Source of the DNA: a virus
Reading direction: 5' to 3' (one strand)
Virus record (IMG/VR): IMGVR_UViG_3300042350_001849
Span: 1-26,565 of that record
DNA length: 26,565 nucleotides
Shown: positions 5,757-13,485 of the stretch, one piece after another
Layout: each line of letters opens with the position of its first letter
Position numbering within the stretch: the first letter of the stretch is position 1
Notes under the pieces: generated by a model
Told to the model about the DNA's origin: nothing
The model's database searches: none
What the model saw: only the letters and a program-made list of their open reading frames with translations
Position numbers and translations under genes: made by a program

Positions 5757-6717
5757 TTTGGGACTCCAATTTTGTAAGTTCACGAGCATACTGCTCTGGG
5801 GTTAGATTAAATTTCTTTGCCAGTTGTACTTGCGTAGGCGTTAGACGCACCTTTTTTGGAGATGTGGATCTAGTCGCTGGAGCAACTACGGTGCTCGGTT
5901 TACTAGTTTTAGTAGAAGGTTTGATTTCTACTTCTGAAGAGTATTTGGTCTCTCCACCTTCAAATTTCTCAGGAAAACGTTGACGCATTTCTTTGTCAAT
6001 GACGCTAAAATAGTGTTCAGAGCCTACTGCTACTCCTTCACGTTCTAGGCGCCTATGGATCCCCATTGCTAGGAAGCTCATATCGTCATCCACCCCATAC
6101 CAGCTGTTTTTGTCCAGCCAAGATTGTGTTTTTGGTTCCAATCGTTGAGGTTGTTGTTGTATTTGTACCTGACTTTCAGAATTTTGTAAAGCCTCTTCTG
6201 AATACTCTGGTTTATACCGTTCAATTTGCTTTGCTTCCATCTGCACGGTGGTCAATTTTTCCTGCGCCTCTACTAAGCGGTCGGAATCGCCAGAGTCATA
6301 AGCCTCTTTGTAGGCAGATTTTGCTTTTTCCAGCTCATAACTAAGATTTTCCTTGTACTTATTGTGCAAGGTTTGCTCCCCAGCGGTTAGCCGTGTCTTA
6401 AGCTGTTGGTTTTCATTTAAAAGTTGCTGGGCAATCCGTGCGGCTTCTGCGGCTTCCTTACTGGCAGCATCTTTAGCCCTACGTTCATCGTTCCAGACCT
6501 TCTTTAACTGGTGTAACTTCTCTTTTGCCTTACCTGTAAACTGCTCTAGATCATCATTATCTAGTTCATCTACGATATTCTTTGGCATAGGTGAGTGGCC
6601 CCGATCTTCTGGGGGGGTGTCATCTTCTATAACAATCTCAAACTCCTCCTCAGCCTCTGGTTGCTCGGCTTTGGGCTCATCTGGAAATTTATAGTCTTCG
6701 TATTCTTGCTGTGCCAT
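5749..6717 (-). CDS. Scaffolding-like head assembly protein
   Basis: The product is 322 aa. The first 55 residues are strongly acidic (EEEFEIVIEDDTPPEDRGHS). A long charged coiled coil follows from about residue 65 to 185, with segments such as AKEKLHQLKKVWNDERRAK and Gln/Glu-rich heptads. The C-terminal 50 residues are basic (SPKKVRLTPTQVQLAKKFNL). An acidic N-terminus, a helical middle and a basic C-terminal tail that binds capsid subunits are the usual plan of phage scaffolds. Position between portal and capsid genes supports this. No maturation protease gene was seen in the window. It shares an 8-nt overlap with the next gene. Confidence 0.82.
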   Translation of the reverse strand: MAQQEYEDYKFPDEPKAEQPEAEEEFEIVIEDDTPPEDRGHSPMPKNIVDELDNDDLEQFTGKAKEKLHQLKKVWNDERRAKDAASKEAAEAARIAQQLLNENQQLKTRLTAGEQTLHNKYKENLSYELEKAKSAYKEAYDSGDSDRLVEAQEKLTTVQMEAKQIERYKPEYSEEALQNSESQVQIQQQPQRLEPKTQSWLDKNSWYGVDDDMSFLAMGIHRRLEREGVAVGSEHYFSVIDKEMRQRFPEKFEGGETKYSSEVEIKPSTKTSKPSTVVAPATRSTSPKKVRLTPTQVQLAKKFNLTPEQYARELTKLESQNG

Positions 6718-6726
6718 GATTTTTCC

Positions 6727-7137
6727 TTAAGGTCGGGTTATTCCACGGGGATCTTCAACAACTGCCTCAACCGAGTCATCGTTAATAATCCTAAATTCTC
6801 TTCCATGGATCTTTAAACGTGTGCCAGAGTTTGGTCTCGCTAGGATAAAGTCACCTTCTTTGCACCACGGTCCTGTTGGGAAACGGGATGCGTCCTTATA
6901 GCAATCTGGACCCATTTTGACGACAAAAAACACGGTTGAAAGTACTTCTTCATAGTGCATTGTCTTATCAGCCTTGATAATACCGCTCTCATAGGCTTCT
7001 TCAACCTCTGGGATTACGCACAAAATGCGGTATCCAGACGGTTCAGGTAGTTGCTTTGCTTTTTCTTCTGCTGTTTGGGGCAGAACGGTTGTTGCTGTTA
7101 CATCATCGGGGTTTGAGCCGATTAGTAGGTCACTCAT
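6727..7137 (-). CDS. GroES-like co-chaperonin
   Basis: The product is 136 aa. After a roughly 30-residue Ser/Thr/Asp-rich extension, the GroES beta-barrel pattern starts at PSGYRILC (33-40). It continues with ESGIIKAD (50-57, the position of the mobile loop and its hydrophobic tripeptide), VFFVVKMGPDCY (69-80) and CKEGDFILARPNSGT (92-106). It ends REFRIINDDSVEAVVEDP (113-130). Known phage co-chaperonins (T4 gp31) replace or assist host GroES in folding the capsid protein. No GroEL gene is present here, so a host GroEL would be the partner (inference). It lies between portal and scaffold and starts with an 8-nt overlap (ATGAGTGA). Confidence 0.82.
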   Translation of the reverse strand: MSDLLIGSNPDDVTATTVLPQTAEEKAKQLPEPSGYRILCVIPEVEEAYESGIIKADKTMHYEEVLSTVFFVVKMGPDCYKDASRFPTGPWCKEGDFILARPNSGTRLKIHGREFRIINDDSVEAVVEDPRGITRP

Positions 7138-7321
7138 CTGAGTTCTCCATTCGTTGTTTGAGGTCTGTAATGGTTAAACATGCGGACTCAAGACCCCTAA
7201 TTTGCCCACATGCGTACTTATATTCCTCGTGATTGACACAATTTCCCGCTGCGACTGCCTTTTGGAGCATTTCGATGCGTTGGCTGTATTCATTTAAGAG
7301 GAAGTCTAAATATTTATTCAC
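7130..7321 (-). CDS. Small helical protein between portal and co-chaperonin
   Basis: The product is 63 aa. It is a predicted all-helical protein, beginning MNKYLDFLLNEYSQRIEMLQ, with a central AAGNCVNHEEYKYACGQIRG and a final helix ACLTITDLKQRMENSDE. Three cysteines are present. Small helical proteins of this kind follow the portal gene in many phages, but their function is unknown. The start overlaps the portal stop as ATGA and its end overlaps the co-chaperonin start by 8 nt, so it is firmly embedded in the operon. Confidence 0.8.
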   Translation of the reverse strand: MNKYLDFLLNEYSQRIEMLQKAVAAGNCVNHEEYKYACGQIRGLESACLTITDLKQRMENSDE

Positions 7322-9741
7322 TGTTTATTCCCTGTTTGAGGTTTTCTAATTGCTTGTAATGCTTTAATTTCAATTTCTGCTTGGTCTTTTCCAGTTTTTG
7401 CTTGGATCTGAGCCGCTGCAATACGCTCTTGGGAGGCAATTCGCTCTCTTTCAAGCTCTAATCTTTGTGCTGCTTCTTGTACATCTGCCTGATCTTTGGC
7501 TGCTTTACGTTGTTCTTCGGCTTGTTTGAGCTGAAGTTCTTGCGCTTGCATCTGAATTACAGGGTCTTGCTTAGCCTGCTCTGCCTGCTGCGCCGCAATT
7601 TCGGTTTGATTGCGTTGCAATAAGGCATCTGAGGCTTGTGCTGCCATGATGGATAGCTGAACTTCCTGATCGCGTGGGATATGTTCTTCATCATTCTCTG
7701 GGTTTGGCAGAGGAATTTGCATGATTTGCTCCATCTGCTTACGGTATTCAAAGGCTAAGTGCTGTTGAATATGAGCAAGAGCCGCCGCCTGAATAGCCTG
7801 AGCCTGTGGATTTTGACCCACTAAAGCCGCTATTTTTGGATCTTTCATGGCGTTCATGTGCACCTGAATGTGTGCCTCATGGTCTTGGTATAGGAAGGCT
7901 TTTACGGGCTTCATGTTCAAGATGTTCATGTTTTCCGTAATTGGATCTTCTGGCATCTGATCGTCCTCGATCTTCACCAGCTTTTTAGCGTTTTTAATTC
8001 CTAAGACTTCTAACATTTGACGGTGCAGCATACCTAAGTCATATAACTGAGGCGCTTGCTGAGCAAGTTGTAGGACGGCCTGGTACTGAACTACTTTCTG
8101 GCTCATCGTTGCCGCATTTGGATCGGATACTGGGATTACATCGCAGTTATCGTAGTCAGACTGTTTGGCAAATCTGTTTCCTACATCTGGCTGATAGCTG
8201 TATTCATCTGGCGTGTAATCGCGAATAATGTCGCGCAATAACTTTAACTCCTGTTTAAGACTGTAGTGAACACGAGCCTGAACAGCAGACATGACTTTAA
8301 GGGTGCGCTCCAGAATAGCCAGTGTCGTACCGACTGGGGTGTTGGCAGACATGTCGGCAATCTTCATATCTGAAGCGGAGGCGAAGCGGCGGCCTTCTTC
8401 TACAATTGTGCCAAGCAGACTATATAAGACTTGTGAGGGTTCCTTATACGGTAATGGCAGAATGTTGTCTTTAAGGACTCCACTTGGGACGTCAACGTCT
8501 CGGAATTCTCCTGGGCTGATTGGTGTGTCATCACCTTTGACTCTGAGACCACGGGTTTTAAAGCCACCTGGCAAGTTCGAGAGGGTTCCTGCATCCACGA
8601 GCTGCCGAATAAGACTAGTGCCAGACTTAGCAAAAGCGCCGACAAGGTGAATAAGGCCAAAGCAGTAAAAACCAAAGCCTGGAACGTAGCCATAATGAAC
8701 GAAGTGATTGCGTTTCTGTTTGGTCTCATCTTCTGGTCTCCAGTTTCTGCGAATCGCCAGTACGTTCTGTGTTCCTTTTTCAATGGTCACAATGTACGGT
8801 AAGGCTATTCCAGTTGATTTACCATCTTCATCTTCGTCCTCGTGCCCCTTAATATCGAGGTTTACTTGGATCTCAAGGATCTTATATCGGTCATCGGTAG
8901 AAGCCTGAAAGCCCATCTTCTCGGCAATCTTCTTCTCTACTTCATCAAACGAAGAGACTGGATCGCCAAGGTCTACATCACGATAGAATCCTGCGACCTG
9001 AAGTTTGCGCATTTCGTTTTCGGTCTTGCGCATAACGTGGGTAACACGCTCGGCTGACTGAAGATCAGTTGCGCCATAAGGGACAATAAGATCTTCGGCT
9101 GGAACGAATAAAGAGACTTGACGGCCTAGGCTTGGATCGTAATAGACTTTCTTAAAAGCGTTACCTGAAAGTCCAAGTCCCCAGCACATACGCTCATGCT
9201 CTGGACGGTACTCTGGCATCTCTTCGGTAATCTGATAATTCATGTCCTTTTGAACACGATCGGCAGCTGCCATCTTTTCGGGAGTCTCTTTGCCGACTAC
9301 GACAGTCTTGACTGGACCAGCAGGAGGAAGAGTCTCCATGACCGTCTCGGCTTGGAACTTAACTAAGGCTTCGGAAAGAAGGGGGTGATAGACACCGCAG
9401 GCGCCTTCCCATGGCTCAGAACGCTCTTCTAGTTTCATACCCAAGAGTTCGATGCCGTCTGTATAAGTCTGCATCCAGTCTTTACGGGAGCTCACGTCTG
9501 ACTCTACGTCACCCAATAGATCACCGCAGATCTGGGCGAGTTCACGCTCATCTAAATACTCGGCAAGGTTAGCGTCAAAGTCGTCTGCCGTTTCTTTCCT
9601 AGGGGCGATCTCAATTTCTAGACCGTCTAATCCGATAGTGACTGATTCGGGATCTTCGATCTCAATCTCGATTGGCTCTTGCATCGCAGCAGCAGCCTCA
9701 AGTCCTTGGGGTAATTCGTAGAGTGATTTCTCAATTGCCAT
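7318..9741 (-). CDS. Portal protein
   Basis: The product is 807 aa, long for a portal, matching the large portals of podovirus-like phages. An acidic N-terminal arm (residues 1-60) precedes the conserved body. The body has SRKDWMQTYTDGIELLG, then SEPWEGACGVYHPLLSEALV (about 115-135) and RMCWGLGLSGNAFKKVYYDP. Later it shows LSNLPGGFKTRGLRVKGDDT, the region before the stem. From about residue 690 a long Gln/Ala/Glu coiled coil follows, which could form a barrel extension. The protein would form the dodecameric DNA entry ring of the head. The AAGGA site and the position just after terminase confirm the start. Family assignment is from memory of such portals and is strong. Confidence 0.92.
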   Translation of the reverse strand: MAIEKSLYELPQGLEAAAAMQEPIEIEIEDPESVTIGLDGLEIEIAPRKETADDFDANLAEYLDERELAQICGDLLGDVESDVSSRKDWMQTYTDGIELLGMKLEERSEPWEGACGVYHPLLSEALVKFQAETVMETLPPAGPVKTVVVGKETPEKMAAADRVQKDMNYQITEEMPEYRPEHERMCWGLGLSGNAFKKVYYDPSLGRQVSLFVPAEDLIVPYGATDLQSAERVTHVMRKTENEMRKLQVAGFYRDVDLGDPVSSFDEVEKKIAEKMGFQASTDDRYKILEIQVNLDIKGHEDEDEDGKSTGIALPYIVTIEKGTQNVLAIRRNWRPEDETKQKRNHFVHYGYVPGFGFYCFGLIHLVGAFAKSGTSLIRQLVDAGTLSNLPGGFKTRGLRVKGDDTPISPGEFRDVDVPSGVLKDNILPLPYKEPSQVLYSLLGTIVEEGRRFASASDMKIADMSANTPVGTTLAILERTLKVMSAVQARVHYSLKQELKLLRDIIRDYTPDEYSYQPDVGNRFAKQSDYDNCDVIPVSDPNAATMSQKVVQYQAVLQLAQQAPQLYDLGMLHRQMLEVLGIKNAKKLVKIEDDQMPEDPITENMNILNMKPVKAFLYQDHEAHIQVHMNAMKDPKIAALVGQNPQAQAIQAAALAHIQQHLAFEYRKQMEQIMQIPLPNPENDEEHIPRDQEVQLSIMAAQASDALLQRNQTEIAAQQAEQAKQDPVIQMQAQELQLKQAEEQRKAAKDQADVQEAAQRLELERERIASQERIAAAQIQAKTGKDQAEIEIKALQAIRKPQTGNKQ

Positions 9742-9749
9742 ATCGTTCC

Positions 9750-11249
9750 TTAGTAATAACTAACTGCGCGTCTTGATTTGAAGAACTGGATTTCGTCTTC
9801 TTCGTCTGTTTGAAGCCGTAAAAACCCGCCTTTTCTAAACCGTATTAATGCCTGTGTTGCCGAATCCACTAAGTCATCGTGGTCTGAATTGGGAAAGGCT
9901 GCCATTTCTTCAATGACTTCTTCTGCCCAGCGTTTGCGGGGCGCCCAAACTTTACCTGATGCAAATAGGTCTGAAACAGAGTTTACACGGGTAATCTTAT
10001 CGTTTCCACGGGTTGGTGTAAATTCTTGTACAGGAATCCCCATTTTTCTTAACTCAAAAACTAGGGGCGCACCTGACGCCTTAGCCTCTACGATACACGC
10101 ATCGGGCTCCCATTCGTTATACATTTCCATGGCTCTTTGTTTAAGTTCTGGAAACTCCAGCCGTTCTTTCAGAGCGTCTAGCAAAATAATATGGGTGTCG
10201 TTGGGATCTTCGTTCATATTAAAGACTCCCCAAGTCGTACACGCCGAGTAGTCTGAACGCTCGTTTTTAGTAAAGGCGGTGTCCCAAGACTGGATAATAA
10301 ACTCACACGGCGGCGGTCTTTCCCCATCCCAGATCTTCCACCACTCCCGTTTAACAATCGCTCCCGCTTCCGCACTGGGGTCTTGTTGGTACTGGGCTGA
10401 CCATTTCGAAATAGGCAGTTCATTGCGGAGCTTTTCGAGTTCCTCTAACGCCCAGAACTCAGGCCATAAAGACTTTCCGCTCGGCATAATGGCTGGAAGG
10501 TTAATGACTTCCCACTCGTCTCCGTCCCGCTCGACCATGGACTGAAGTACCCTACCCGTCAGGTCTCGTTTACCCCACCTCGTCATTACGATAATAATCG
10601 TCCCGCCTGGCTGAAGTCGTTGGCGTGGACCAGAGGAATACCACTCAAAGACTTTATCGTAAACCGTAGGGTCTCCAGCGGCTAAAGCGGCTTCTTGTTC
10701 CGAGTGGGGGTCATCGATAATGAGCAGATCCGCACCTTTACCCGTAACAGTACCGCCAACACCAATAGCAAAATAGTCACCATTAGCGTTGGTAGCCCAA
10801 CGACCAGCAGCTTTAGAGTCAGTCCGAAGAGCGACATTGGGGAAGATTTTGGCATACGTTTCTCCGTCAACTAAGTTCCTGACTTTTCTACCGAACCCTA
10901 CGGCAAGCTCGGCGGTGTTAGAACACTGGATAATTTTTCGATGCGGGTACTTTCCAAGATACCATGCGGGCAGTAAATAACTGGCAAACTCCGACTTAGT
11001 ATGACGGGGAGGCATATTAATAATCAGGCGCTTACATTTCCCCTCGGCTATCTCCTCGAATTTTTTAGCCATTAAAGCGTGGTGTCGTCCGAGAATAAAG
11101 CCAGGCCACATCTGCTTTACAAAGGACATAAATGACTTTTGCGCAGTATCCCGCACCAGCGAGTCTTTATACGCCATCGCCATGTTCATTAGGTTCTCCC
11201 GATCACCTTCTGGGAGACTTGCCAATAAGTTGCCTAGAGCATCACTCAA
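9750..11249 (-). CDS. Terminase large subunit
   Basis: The product is 499 aa. The ATPase part shows a P-loop-like PPRHTKS (80-86), Walker B LLIIDD (175-180) and a coupling motif VMTRW (221-225). The RNase H-like nuclease part shows Asp323 in QSWDTAF, Glu388 in IVEAKASG, and the acidic cluster HDDLVDS around 457-463. All elements of a packaging motor are therefore present. The first codon is TTG at 11249, giving an 8-nt overlap with the winged-helix gene (TTGAGTGA). The next in-frame Met is residue 21, so the N-terminus is less certain than the rest. Confidence 0.95.
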   Translation of the reverse strand: MSDALGNLLASLPEGDRENLMNMAMAYKDSLVRDTAQKSFMSFVKQMWPGFILGRHHALMAKKFEEIAEGKCKRLIINMPPRHTKSEFASYLLPAWYLGKYPHRKIIQCSNTAELAVGFGRKVRNLVDGETYAKIFPNVALRTDSKAAGRWATNANGDYFAIGVGGTVTGKGADLLIIDDPHSEQEAALAAGDPTVYDKVFEWYSSGPRQRLQPGGTIIIVMTRWGKRDLTGRVLQSMVERDGDEWEVINLPAIMPSGKSLWPEFWALEELEKLRNELPISKWSAQYQQDPSAEAGAIVKREWWKIWDGERPPPCEFIIQSWDTAFTKNERSDYSACTTWGVFNMNEDPNDTHIILLDALKERLEFPELKQRAMEMYNEWEPDACIVEAKASGAPLVFELRKMGIPVQEFTPTRGNDKITRVNSVSDLFASGKVWAPRKRWAEEVIEEMAAFPNSDHDDLVDSATQALIRFRKGGFLRLQTDEEDEIQFFKSRRAVSYY

Positions 11250-11466
11250 TGTGGTGCGCCTTTATGTAGGAAGGTCTAATACTTCTGACCTTACCTTTGA
11301 TCCCTTTACAGAGCCCCAATTCGACAAGACGCCACATTTTGCGACTGACATTACCGCGCCCTTTTTCGCCCGTTAAATACATAACGTCATCAATACTAGG
11401 GGCAAACCCGTAGCGTTTCCAGAAGCTGTCTATCACTAGCAGTATCTCTTTTTGAGCAGGAGTCAT
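11242..11466 (-). CDS. LexA-type winged-helix DNA-binding protein
   Basis: The product is 74 aa. It begins MTPAQKEILLVIDSFWKRYG and continues with FAPSIDDVMYLTGEKGRGNV. It ends with a winged-helix RKMWRLVELGLCKGIKG and a basic wing SIRPSY. This matches the N-terminal LexA DNA-binding domain in helix spacing and the PS-x-D/E recognition-helix start. The LexA protease half is absent. A GTG at 11487 would extend it by seven residues into the preceding gene; I chose the ATG, 4 nt after that gene's stop. It could be a regulator or, from its place beside terminase, a packaging-site recognition protein. Neither is proven. Confidence 0.8.
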   Translation of the reverse strand: MTPAQKEILLVIDSFWKRYGFAPSIDDVMYLTGEKGRGNVSRKMWRLVELGLCKGIKGKVRSIRPSYIKAHHIE

Positions 11467-11470
11467 ATCT

Positions 11471-11653
11471 TTACTTTTCCTTCGCACGATCTATTACCAG
11501 GTTAGCAATCATTTTGGAGTCCTGTTCGATGATGCAGGACTTTATATGGGTCATCATTCTTAAAAGCCTGTTTCGGTCATGCACGACTAATTTCTCTAGG
11601 TAATCCACAACCTTGTGTTCTGCCTGTAAAAGCGCTAATTCACGGTTAGTCAT
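11471..11653 (-). CDS. Small helical protein of unknown function
   Basis: The product is 60 aa, almost entirely predicted helix: TNRELALLQAEHKVVDYLEK, then RNRLLRMMTHIKSC and DSKMIANLVIDRAKEK. It has a single Cys and no recognisable motif. The start overlaps the previous gene by 8 nt (ATGACTAA) and the stop lies 4 nt before the winged-helix start. Context is the packaging gene cluster, but nothing in the sequence assigns a role. Confidence 0.75.
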   Translation of the reverse strand: MTNRELALLQAEHKVVDYLEKLVVHDRNRLLRMMTHIKSCIIEQDSKMIANLVIDRAKEK

Positions 11654-11822
11654 TGATGATCTCCACAGCGTAGTGTTTTAACTTATCTAACAAAACCGCC
11701 CTGTCTTTAGGGCTGAGCCTTTTTAGCCGATCCTCTAAATTTGACCTATCCACCTGTAGTAGGGGACCCAAATCACTAAGGGGGGGTGTTCTGGGTAGAA
11801 TATTTTTGTCTGCTTGGCTCAT
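11646..11822 (-). CDS. Small helical protein of unknown function
   Basis: The product is 58 aa from the ATG at 11822. A GTG eight codons earlier (11846) is in frame but encodes a Pro-rich lead and has no better ribosome-binding site. The C-terminal half, DRLKRLSPKDRAVLLDKLKH, forms a charged helix. It lies between the likely small terminase and the other packaging-region genes and overlaps its neighbour by 8 nt. Neither candidate start has a clear ribosome-binding site, so the start is uncertain. Confidence 0.6.
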   Translation of the reverse strand: MSQADKNILPRTPPLSDLGPLLQVDRSNLEDRLKRLSPKDRAVLLDKLKHYAVEIIND

Positions 11823-11871
11823 TTTATTAAGGGGTGGGGGGGTCACTATAACAGGGTGTTATAGCTGATTT

Positions 11872-12675
11872 TTAGGGTGATTGAGTGTGTGGAATACTAT
11901 GCAAGTCAGTGACGCAGGGCGTTGCCAAATATTGGTTGGTGGGGTCTGGTGGGTCGGGCAAATCCCCGTTTTCCGAAGCCTGCCCCCCTAAAGATTCTTC
12001 TAAATCCCCTTCGACTTCCTCTATACCAGTTGTTATAGTGCCATTCGCATCATCCGTTACATGATCCTGCTTGTCATGACTGCCTTCATCATCATCCATA
12101 GGTGCATTGCCTACGAGTTCTGCCAGTAGATCGTCTGCGGATTGTGCTTCCATATCAATCGTCTTGCTATTCGATATTGCCAGTTGGATGCTTGCCATGA
12201 GTTTCTCACGCATCTCGGCTGGGTTACTGACAGTTACGACCTCACGCCGTTCAGTAAAGAGGGCGACCTCGGTTATCTTCCCCAGTAGTTCCAGTGCCTT
12301 GAGTTGCTGGGCTGGAGGACAGTCCTTATCCAGCACCTTTTCCGTGATCTTATGGATCGCAAGAGCCCTCAAGTGAGCAGGAGTTTGATATTTCTGTGCT
12401 TCCAAAGCCACCTTAAACGCATCTATCTGTAGGGATATCGCTGGGTCTTTTACCAGTCTCTGCCCTTCAATGCTCTGAGTTTGGGGTTTCCCCTTGCTCT
12501 TATAAGCCTTCCGATATGCCCCTGCTTTGGTTTCCCCTAGTGCTATCGACCTCGCAAACTCCCTTTGCTTGTGGGTTAGTTTGGATGTCTTAGCCTGACT
12601 TGCCCCCAGCAATAGCGTATCAATCGGCATAGTCTCAAGCCCTGCTTCGATATCTTTCCGAGTAAGCCTTTTCAT
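11872..12675 (-). CDS. Putative terminase small subunit
   Basis: The product is 267 aa from the ATG at 12675; a GTG at 12705 is the upstream option. Residues about 33-70 carry a helix-turn-helix-like block: LTHKQREFARSIALGETKAG, then AYRKAYKSKGKPQTQSIEGQ, then RLVKDPAIS. This Q-x-x-F-A...A-Y-R-x-A pattern is characteristic of phage small terminase subunits that bind the packaging site. A helical oligomerisation region follows (QLKALELLGKITEVALF). The last 80 residues are acidic and Pro-rich, probably disordered. Position just before the large terminase in transcription order supports the call, though three small genes intervene. Confidence 0.75.
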   Translation of the reverse strand: MKRLTRKDIEAGLETMPIDTLLLGASQAKTSKLTHKQREFARSIALGETKAGAYRKAYKSKGKPQTQSIEGQRLVKDPAISLQIDAFKVALEAQKYQTPAHLRALAIHKITEKVLDKDCPPAQQLKALELLGKITEVALFTERREVVTVSNPAEMREKLMASIQLAISNSKTIDMEAQSADDLLAELVGNAPMDDDEGSHDKQDHVTDDANGTITTGIEEVEGDLEESLGGQASENGDLPDPPDPTNQYLATPCVTDLHSIPHTQSP

Positions 12676-12705
12676 GGGTATCTTTTGGTAATCTGCATAC
12701 CCCAC

Positions 12706-12734
12706 ATATTAGGGCAATTAGGATAGGCATGCAA
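12706..12734 (-). promoter_or_regulatory. Possible leftward promoter for packaging operon
   Basis: Read leftward, TTGCAT (12734-12729) is followed by a 17-bp spacer and TAATAT (12711-12706). The match to a sigma-70 consensus is only partial. A transcript start near 12699 would suit translation from the ATG at 12675 and would argue against the GTG at 12705. Confidence 0.3.
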
Positions 12735-12929
12735 GAGACTGGTCTTATTCTCTACTCTCCCTTGAGACTTTGGGCTGTTCCGCTACGCTATTTGCCCGCT
12801 TTTAGGCGAGCCACAATGCCCTGCTTTTCATTTTTGTGAGCCCTGATCCACAAGTAAGCCCTTATAGAGCCCATGCAATCACCCTCTGAGCCTTATCCAG
12901 CAAGGGTCAAATTTATTTTCACAAAACGC

Positions 12930-12959
12930 TTGACACCCTTTTGGGTTATTCGAGAAAAT
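12930..12959 (+). promoter_or_regulatory. Rightward early promoter
   Basis: A perfect TTGACA (12930-12935) is followed 18 bp later by GAAAAT (12954-12959), four of six matches to the -10 consensus. It lies about 50 bp upstream of the first plus-strand gene and just before a palindrome, so it is the best candidate for the promoter of the early cassette. Confidence 0.55.
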
Positions 12960-12976
12960 GTAATCACTCATTACAT
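12958..12976. promoter_or_regulatory. Palindromic operator-like site
   Basis: ATGTAAT (12958-12964), a CACTC spacer and ATTACAT (12970-12976) form a perfect 7+5+7 palindrome. It overlaps the expected transcription start of the 12930 promoter, the usual place for a dimeric repressor site. The winged-helix (11242-11466) and ribbon-helix-helix (25675-25959) proteins are possible binders, by inference only. Confidence 0.55.
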
Positions 12977-13009
12977 GAGAGCCTTACTAACCACCTGCTA
13001 GGAGTTATT

Positions 13010-13189
13010 ATGATTATCGAAGTTGAAGTAAAGAATGTGTACGGGAAAGATACCTTCTATCCCTTATGTAATCAGGCTTTGTTGCTTGCTCGGCTGACTG
13101 GCAATAAGACTTTGACCATTGATGCCTTGAAGACTATTAGGTCTTTGGGCTACGAGGTTGCCGTTCAACAGAAACACTATTCAATCTAA
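13010..13189 (+). CDS. First early miniprotein
   Basis: The product is 59 aa. It reads MIIEVEVKNVYGKDTFYPLC, followed by a helix NQALLLARLTGNKTLTIDAL and a strand GYEVAVQ. The layout is beta-strand, two helices, beta-strand with no cysteine pair or known motif. The start is chosen for the decamer CTGCTAGGAG, five bases upstream. An earlier in-frame ATG at 12941 lies inside the promoter. It is the first gene of the rightward cassette and so likely expressed early. Its function is unknown. Confidence 0.75.
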   Translation: MIIEVEVKNVYGKDTFYPLCNQALLLARLTGNKTLTIDALKTIRSLGYEVAVQQKHYSI

Positions 13190-13199
13190 GGGGAATTAC

Positions 13200-13475
13200 A
13201 TGGCTAATTGGAAACAAACCCTCGATATTACTGACCTGATGGATACCTTTGAGCAGACTGAGGATGCTCTTACCTTTGCTAAAAGGGCATCTAATCGCAT
13301 TACTAAGTTCATTGAAGCAAACCAGTCTTGGGCTGACCGCAACGATATCACCAGTGATTTAGAGGAAATCGCTGAAAGCCTATCCTACGCTGACGATACT
13401 GCCGAGGTTGATTTCATCTTGGCTGACCTGTATGACCTAGCCGACAATGCCCGAATTTGGGTTAAAACATTCTAA
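13200..13475 (+). CDS. Early acidic helical protein
   Basis: The product is 91 aa and acidic. Three helices are suggested: TDLMDTFEQTEDALTFAKRA, then ITSDLEEIAESLSYADD, then VDFILADLYDLADNARIW. It starts at 13200 after an AAGGGG ribosome-binding site; the in-frame ATG at 13158 lies within the previous gene. No DNA-binding or catalytic motif is visible. Small acidic helical proteins in early phage cassettes often act on host proteins, but no target can be named here. Confidence 0.75.
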   Translation: MANWKQTLDITDLMDTFEQTEDALTFAKRASNRITKFIEANQSWADRNDITSDLEEIAESLSYADDTAEVDFILADLYDLADNARIWVKTF

Positions 13476-13485
13476 GGGGAAATAA

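Larger units (their letters stand above)
12735..13009. other. Divergent intergenic control region
   Basis: Together with 12676-12734, this separates leftward structural genes from rightward early genes. No coding sequence was seen on either strand. It contains repeated GAGCC pentamers at 12808, 12838, 12867 and 12888, spaced 30, 29 and 21 bp (near whole helical turns). It also contains a rightward promoter at 12930-12959, a 19-bp palindrome at 12958-12976, and the CTGCTAGGAG leader decamer at 12995-13004. Confidence 0.7.
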
